From positions 1 through 9,141 of the forward strand of contig JAIEMR010000187.1 of NCBI GenBank assembly GCA_019751935.1: a stretch of DNA of 9,141 bases, read 5' to 3'. Position numbers and translations under genes: made by a program. This DNA is from Alphaproteobacteria bacterium. Lineage in GTDB: Bacteria > Pseudomonadota > Alphaproteobacteria > Paracaedibacterales > CAIULA01. The notes beneath the pieces were generated by a model. It was not told the origin of the DNA, searched no databases, and worked only from the letters and a program-made list of their open reading frames with translations. Shown here piece after piece: positions 5,475-9,141 of this stretch. Each line of letters starts with the position of its first letter. Positions within the stretch are counted from its first letter, which is position 1.

Positions 5475-6832
5475 AACTTCGTAATTTCTTACAAAAAACT
5501 TTCTATGCTTTTTTGTTACTGTCTTTAATTTTTGGTCAATCATTGACTCTAGCTGCAGATAAAGATTTTGAAGCAGTATTAAGAGATATACCCAGACAAA
5601 CCCCTGCTGTTAGTTGTTTTATTAGCCATGCCTGGGAAGGAAGTAACCCAAATCCATTGGTCTCTCGATTGGAACGGCACTTAGATTCAGCAGGAATTGT
5701 TACATACTTCGATAATCGAGATGATGAAAGAGGAGCAAAGGATGGTATCCCGAGCTTTATGAATAATATTGCCGAAACAGATTATGTGTTAATGGTTTTT
5801 ACCCCAGTTTTTAAAGATAAATACAAAGCAAAAACCAATATAGCTACAGAGGTTAATTATGTAATTTCCAGCCTATTAAATCAATTTCCAGAGAAAATCG
5901 TCCCAGTATTATTTTCGGGAACACAAGACACAGCGATTCCACCTCTATTAAAGCCGCTTAGGTATTATGATTTTAGACACCATGGAACCTATTATGATCA
6001 ATTTTTTAAGATTTTAGGGCATATGATGGAAGCACGAGTAACTGAGTTGAATCAACTGAGAAGCTCTTTTTTGCTTGGGGCACTAGGACACTATGAACCA
6101 CCAACTGCACAGATGACACAGATGGTTGTTGCACCTTCAAAAGAAAAAACAGGATCAAGACCAACCTCTTCTAAATCAATCTTAACTTTCGCTGCTAAAG
6201 AGGAATGGAAGGAAGAGTCTAAGTCCAGCTTTAAAACCTTAGAAAAAACAATAGCATTACCTCCTGTAATTGTGAAGGGAATTATAGAGCGTCCTATGAG
6301 CACCCCGATACCCGAAATTGCTATAGGGAATGAAGAAGATTATCTACGTTTTCTTGGGGGATTTTTAATATATAAACAAGGTCAATCGGATGAAGAAATC
6401 CGATTGCCAATATTATCTCTTACAAATCCAATAGAAGGAACGTTTGATTTATCTCTTTGTGGAGATGCAGGAAAGTATTTGAGCATTGCTACAGGTTATC
6501 GAAAAGGAGAAAAAGTGGAAAATCAAAATAAAACCGAAGTCTGGATTGTTCCTAAATTTGTTGTTGTGAAAAATCAAACTTCTTCTGCAAAACATTTAGC
6601 GCCCATCATGAGTTCATTCTCATCTCCGGTTGGCCTATTTTGGACTTATGGTAATTGGGATAATAGCGAGGAACAGATGGGTTGGTTTGATTATTTAACG
6701 TCCCAAAATTTTGATCGATTATCGAATGGTGAAAATATACATGAAAAATGGTCGTATGCCACTGGACGGGGTAGGGGAGGTGCTGCGCGCGTTGGACGGT
6801 TGCAGAGCGCATTTTTCTTCAGTTTTAATTAA
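5471..6832 (+). CDS. Secreted TIR/SEFIR-domain protein
   Basis: A 453-residue protein. Residues 1-29 are a Sec signal peptide: basic MKLRNFLQK, hydrophobic core YAFLLLSLIF, likely cleavage at SLTLA-A. Residues about 46-170 form a TIR/SEFIR-like domain: VSCFISHAWEG (strand A), LVSRLERHLDSAGIVTYFD, then YVLMVFTPVFKDKY, a helix with ATEVNYVIS, and KIVPVLFSG. Glu127 in that helix is in place to be the NADase glutamate of catalytic TIRs. A Ser/Lys/Pro linker (215-260) leads to a second domain (about 288-427) with YLRFLGGFLIY, TEVWIVPKFVV and MGWFDYLTSQNFDRLS, which I cannot assign. A TIR domain exported by a bacterium suggests action on the host or a competitor rather than cytoplasmic phage defence. 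The Gly/Arg-rich last 25 residues look unlike the rest and may follow a frameshift. It is flanked by the IS110 relic and converges on the oxygenase genes. Confidence 0.8.
   Translation: MKLRNFLQKTFYAFLLLSLIFGQSLTLAADKDFEAVLRDIPRQTPAVSCFISHAWEGSNPNPLVSRLERHLDSAGIVTYFDNRDDERGAKDGIPSFMNNIAETDYVLMVFTPVFKDKYKAKTNIATEVNYVISSLLNQFPEKIVPVLFSGTQDTAIPPLLKPLRYYDFRHHGTYYDQFFKILGHMMEARVTELNQLRSSFLLGALGHYEPPTAQMTQMVVAPSKEKTGSRPTSSKSILTFAAKEEWKEESKSSFKTLEKTIALPPVIVKGIIERPMSTPIPEIAIGNEEDYLRFLGGFLIYKQGQSDEEIRLPILSLTNPIEGTFDLSLCGDAGKYLSIATGYRKGEKVENQNKTEVWIVPKFVVVKNQTSSAKHLAPIMSSFSSPVGLFWTYGNWDNSEEQMGWFDYLTSQNFDRLSNGENIHEKWSYATGRGRGGAARVGRLQSAFFFSFN
6784..6816 (+). terminator. Candidate Rho-independent terminator inside the end of the TIR gene
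   Basis: TGCGC (6784-6788) can pair with GCGCA (6807-6811) around an 18-base loop, followed directly by TTTTT (6812-6816). The GC-rich arms stand out in AT-rich DNA. The stem is only 5 bp and lies before the annotated stop at 6830-6832, which is unusual and ties in with doubt about the true C-terminus of the TIR gene. Confidence 0.3.
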
Positions 6833-6892
6833 AAAGTTACATGGTAAGTGGCTTATCAACAAACTCTCATTTTATAATGCAAGTAACTGAAT

Positions 6893-7924
6893 TCACGATC
6901 TAATGATTAAAGGAGTTTCGCCATTAACATCAATAAAGAGTTGGTTTGTAACTCGGATTCCTTTTGTAACGGGAGCTACAGAATGAGGTCTTCCTGAATG
7001 AAAAATAACAAGATCACCTACATTAGGTTTAATAATGTGCGGTTCTGGTAATAATTTGAGAATTTCCTCTTGCCATTTTACATCAAAAACGTAACCTTGA
7101 TTCATAAGTGTTGCAAGAAATTGAGTGCTTATGTAATTACGTATCCCTTTTATTTTTCTAAGATTGACCCCCCATATATAAAGTTCTCCACCTTCTTCAG
7201 GTATTTTAAGGTAAATATTTGCACTGAAAGTTCCATAAGTGGGTTTCAATCTAGGAAAATCGTCTGTGTGAATCAGTCCATGCTTTGGAACAGAAATATC
7301 AAGATTATTTTTTGCATCCATTATTCGCATGATTGCAGGTCTTAAAGTTTGTCCCAAGTATTTTCCAAGGCATGCACCAAATGGCCATTTTTCATCGAGA
7401 TCAAGGCGGAGACGATCTACAGCCCAATTGCCTAGAGACAGTTCTCTTTGATTGGATACAAACTCTTCTCTTTTCTGAAAATAACGCTGAAAATCTATCC
7501 AGTTGTGATCGGCTGCTTCTTTAGGGATGCTTCCTCCTGCGTAAAACATATCTGTACTAATAATCCCTTCAAGCTTCCAATGCGTATATTCTTCAAGCGC
7601 TTTTTTGCTAAGAGATTCTGCAACATCAGGGGGGCAAAAATTGGGTAGGTGAATTGCTGAAATTTCATTTTTAGCCATGAGTGCATACAAGGAAGATTCT
7701 GTTAATTGCTTTTCTACAATCACTTTTGAACCATCACTATCACACCTTTGAAGGTATGTTCTAAAAAGCTTAAACAGTATTTCAGGAGTTTGCCATTTAT
7801 AGAATCTACGTCGAAGTAAATTCCATATTTTCTTTTTTTCTTTATGAGTTTGCTTGAGATGCAATTCCCAAAGTTGCTCTAATGTTTGCTCTGTTTGCAC
7901 TTTTTCTCTCCAAATTAACCACAA
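6893..7924 (-). CDS. Fe(II)/2-oxoglutarate-dependent oxygenase (prolyl-hydroxylase-like fold)
   Basis: A 343-residue protein. Residues about 88-335 match the 2OG-Fe(II) oxygenase superfamily. Iron ligands are His219 and Asp221 in LIHTDDFPRL and the distal His314 in HSGRPHSVAPV; Arg324 in KGIRVTNQLF would bind 2-oxoglutarate. EEGGELYIWG (243-252) is the typical strand between them, and IHLPNFCPPDVAESL (91-105) the usual domain start. Such enzymes hydroxylate, desaturate or otherwise oxidise amino acids and peptide intermediates using O2. The substrate cannot be read here. The only upstream start in frame is a TTG at 7922-7924 with no Shine-Dalgarno. Residues 1-82 are a charged, Trp-rich helical extension, and Met83 would give a domain-only protein, so the start is uncertain. 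It lies 84 bp downstream of the SyrP-like gene on the same strand, suggesting cotranscription and a shared pathway. Confidence 0.8.
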   Translation of the reverse strand: MWLIWREKVQTEQTLEQLWELHLKQTHKEKKKIWNLLRRRFYKWQTPEILFKLFRTYLQRCDSDGSKVIVEKQLTESSLYALMAKNEISAIHLPNFCPPDVAESLSKKALEEYTHWKLEGIISTDMFYAGGSIPKEAADHNWIDFQRYFQKREEFVSNQRELSLGNWAVDRLRLDLDEKWPFGACLGKYLGQTLRPAIMRIMDAKNNLDISVPKHGLIHTDDFPRLKPTYGTFSANIYLKIPEEGGELYIWGVNLRKIKGIRNYISTQFLATLMNQGYVFDVKWQEEILKLLPEPHIIKPNVGDLVIFHSGRPHSVAPVTKGIRVTNQLFIDVNGETPLIIRS

Positions 7925-7963
7925 GATAAATTTTGTATAAAAAATAAATTTGAAATTTTTTAA

Positions 7964-7983
7964 TAGAATGTGTTGATATTCTA
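7964..7983. other. Small hairpin between the two oxygenase genes
   Basis: TAGAAT (7964-7969) and ATTCTA (7978-7983) form a 6 bp inverted repeat with an 8-base loop in the 84 bp gap. On the minus strand it is followed by TTAAAAAATTT rather than a clean T-run. It is AT-only apart from one pair, so it is too weak to call a terminator. It could be an RNA-processing stem or chance. Confidence 0.2.
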
Positions 7984-8008
7984 TTTATCCATCAAAAAAG
8001 AGCCTATT

Positions 8009-8968
8009 TTAAATCATTGCTACAGCAACTTTTCTTTCACCTTTGAAAGGTTGGCGCCCATGAGCCATCAGCACATTATCCAATAACATGATATCTCCTT
8101 TTTGCCATTTAAATTTTATTTTTTCTTGTTCATATATTTCTCGGATATGGTCTAGAATATCTTCTTCAAAAGGAGCTCCATCCCCATAAAAAGCATTTCG
8201 GGGAAGGTTGTTTTCACCATACTCTTCTAGAAGAGATTTCTGCACGTCATTGTCAAGTCCTGATACATGAAACAAATGAGCCTGATTAAACCATACTTTT
8301 TCTTGGGTTTGGGGATGAGAAAGCGTAGCCTGACAAATTTGCTTGGTCGTTAGTTCGGAAATTCCATTATCCCACTCCCATAGAATAGAATTATTCTTAC
8401 AATAGTCCTCTACTTCATCTTTATTATTAGTTTGAAAAACTTCTTGCCAACTTAAATCTACACCAGTTCTATAATTCCTTATGTAGAGAACTTTTTTTTC
8501 TTCAAATTTTTTTATAATTGCAGGATCAAGTTTTTTATAAACATTTCTGCTATCAACGATTGGAGTTTCTCCTCCCTCAGTCGCAACTATGGTACTGAAA
8601 AAGAAAATTTTCTCAGGCCAGATGTTAGCATAAGCATTCTCATTATGCATAGGGATAGTACGATCAGCAGGGTATTCAGTTGCAGTGTAGATTTTTCCTC
8701 CTAAACGTGTTCTTGGGGTCGACCTATAAACATAATCTAAAAGATTTGAAGAAAAAATTTGAACAAAACGATTAAATTCAGAGACAGAATATAATCCAAA
8801 ATTTCTAAAAAGAATCCCGCCATATTTTAAGATCTCTTTTTCAATAAGAAGTTTGTTTGTTGAAGTCCAACCAAAAGCATCAAAATTTTTATTGATAGGT
8901 TCACAGACTAAAATTTTGCTGGAGTTTGTTTCAAAAAAGTATAGATTACAATCTGGTAAGAAAGTCAC
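8009..8968 (-). CDS. SyrP-like TauD/TfdA-family dioxygenase (probable aspartate beta-hydroxylase)
   Basis: A 319-residue Fe(II)/2-oxoglutarate enzyme with the TauD/TfdA fold. The iron-binding facial triad is His108-x-Glu110 in IPMHNENAYANIWP with distal His303 in VLMAHGRQPF; Arg312 in KGERKVAV would hold 2-oxoglutarate. The block WPEKIFFFSTIVATEGGETP followed by DSRNVYKKL is characteristic of SyrP and its relatives, as are ILFRNFGL (52-59) and WFNQAHLFHV (226-235). SyrP hydroxylates aspartate at C-beta on the syringomycin NRPS, and related domains make beta-hydroxy-Asp for siderophores. Not all relatives use Asp, so the substrate is inferred. The start is GTG, fixed by a perfect AGGAGG 5 bases upstream; an ATG two bases earlier is out of frame and meets TGA at once. 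It precedes the second oxygenase in a likely operon. Confidence 0.85.
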   Translation of the reverse strand: MTFLPDCNLYFFETNSSKILVCEPINKNFDAFGWTSTNKLLIEKEILKYGGILFRNFGLYSVSEFNRFVQIFSSNLLDYVYRSTPRTRLGGKIYTATEYPADRTIPMHNENAYANIWPEKIFFFSTIVATEGGETPIVDSRNVYKKLDPAIIKKFEEKKVLYIRNYRTGVDLSWQEVFQTNNKDEVEDYCKNNSILWEWDNGISELTTKQICQATLSHPQTQEKVWFNQAHLFHVSGLDNDVQKSLLEEYGENNLPRNAFYGDGAPFEEDILDHIREIYEQEKIKFKWQKGDIMLLDNVLMAHGRQPFKGERKVAVAMI

Positions 8969-8973
8969 ATTGT

Positions 8974-8979
8974 CCTCCT
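8974..8979 (-). promoter_or_regulatory. Perfect Shine-Dalgarno deciding a GTG start
   Basis: AGGAGG on the minus strand sits 5 bases before the GTG at 8968. The overlapping ATG (8968-8970) would give only Met followed by TGA, so this site selects GTG as the start of the SyrP-like gene. It is the strongest ribosome-binding site in the window. Confidence 0.8.
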
Positions 8980-9032
8980 ATTTAACTTTTCATAAATTTT
9001 ATGTTCTTCATAAACTTTCTAAAAGTTGACTT

Positions 9033-9141
9033 CTAAATAATAGCCGTTTGTGCTTCTTCTATTAATGAAGAATAATTTTTCATAACCATATTATAAAAAT
9101 GTCTTGTCTTCTTGAAAACCATATTAAATAAGTTCATGATT
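9033..9141 (-). CDS. Partial or very short ORF entering from the right edge
   Basis: On the minus strand a frame open to the window edge ends at TAG (9033-9035). Its visible end is NLFNMVFKKTRHFYNMVMKN followed by YSSLIEEAQTAII. If the ATG at 9135-9137 were the start it would be only 34 residues, but the frame remains open beyond it and more probably is the 3' end of a longer gene lying to the right. The family cannot be recognised from this piece. The stop is 64 bp before the GTG of the SyrP-like gene on the same strand, so it may be the preceding gene of the oxygenase operon. Confidence 0.35.
   Translation of the reverse strand, partial: IMNLFNMVFKKTRHFYNMVMKNYSSLIEEAQTAII

Noticed and set aside
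6091..6303. Minus-strand ORF inside the TIR gene
   Set aside because: Antisense to the TIR linker region, with no ribosome site or recognisable domain; a shadow.
6835..6888. Inverted repeat AGTTAC/GTAACT between the convergent genes as a bidirectional terminator
   Set aside because: The loop is 42 bases, the 6 bp arms have little GC, and no adjacent T-run supports termination.
7070..7648. Three plus-strand ORFs over the second oxygenase
   Set aside because: They overlie conserved 2OG-oxygenase motifs on the minus strand, including the iron-ligand region, and look like composition artefacts.
1..9141. CRISPR array, tRNA or rRNA genes
   Set aside because: No regularly spaced direct repeats and no tRNA- or rRNA-like segments were seen on reading through both strands.

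Overview
The window is AT-rich and looks like an accessory region of a host-associated Gram-negative bacterium. Evidence for that is the mix of eukaryote-like proteins carrying Sec-type signal peptides (an F-box-like protein and a TIR/SEFIR-domain protein), many decayed genes, and bacterial Shine-Dalgarno sites. Holosporales-like Alphaproteobacteria or Legionella/Coxiella-like Gammaproteobacteria living in protists would fit. The sequence alone does not fix the taxon.

Layout. Positions 1-391 hold no intact gene, only weak traces of a decayed minus-strand reading frame. Positions 392-1157 (minus) encode an exported F-box-like protein whose reading frame breaks near its C-terminus; a convincing sigma70-like promoter lies upstream at 1182-1209. 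Positions 1426-4600 (plus) form a compact biosynthetic block: Asp/Glu racemase, a class-B asparagine synthetase starting 2 bp after it, a small protein of unknown family, and an MbtH-like protein. Positions 4601-5470 are a decayed zone with an IS110-family transposase relic (minus) and its structured non-coding flank. Positions 5471-6832 (plus) encode a secreted TIR-domain protein. Positions 6893-8968 (minus) carry two Fe(II)/2-oxoglutarate oxygenases: a SyrP-like TauD-family hydroxylase first, then a prolyl-hydroxylase-fold enzyme. A further frame enters from the right edge, upstream of them.

How the genes fit together. MbtH-like proteins are partners of NRPS adenylation domains. SyrP-type enzymes beta-hydroxylate aspartate, often while it is tethered to an NRPS. 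The racemase and the asparagine synthetase also have aspartate as their family substrate. The window therefore reads as the tailoring and precursor-supply part of an aspartate-rich nonribosomal peptide pathway (D-Asp, Asn, beta-hydroxy-Asp) whose NRPS lies outside the window. This is inference; no NRPS module is visible here. The secreted TIR and F-box proteins are more likely a separate host-interaction layer interleaved with the cluster, with the IS110 relic as a trace of past rearrangement.
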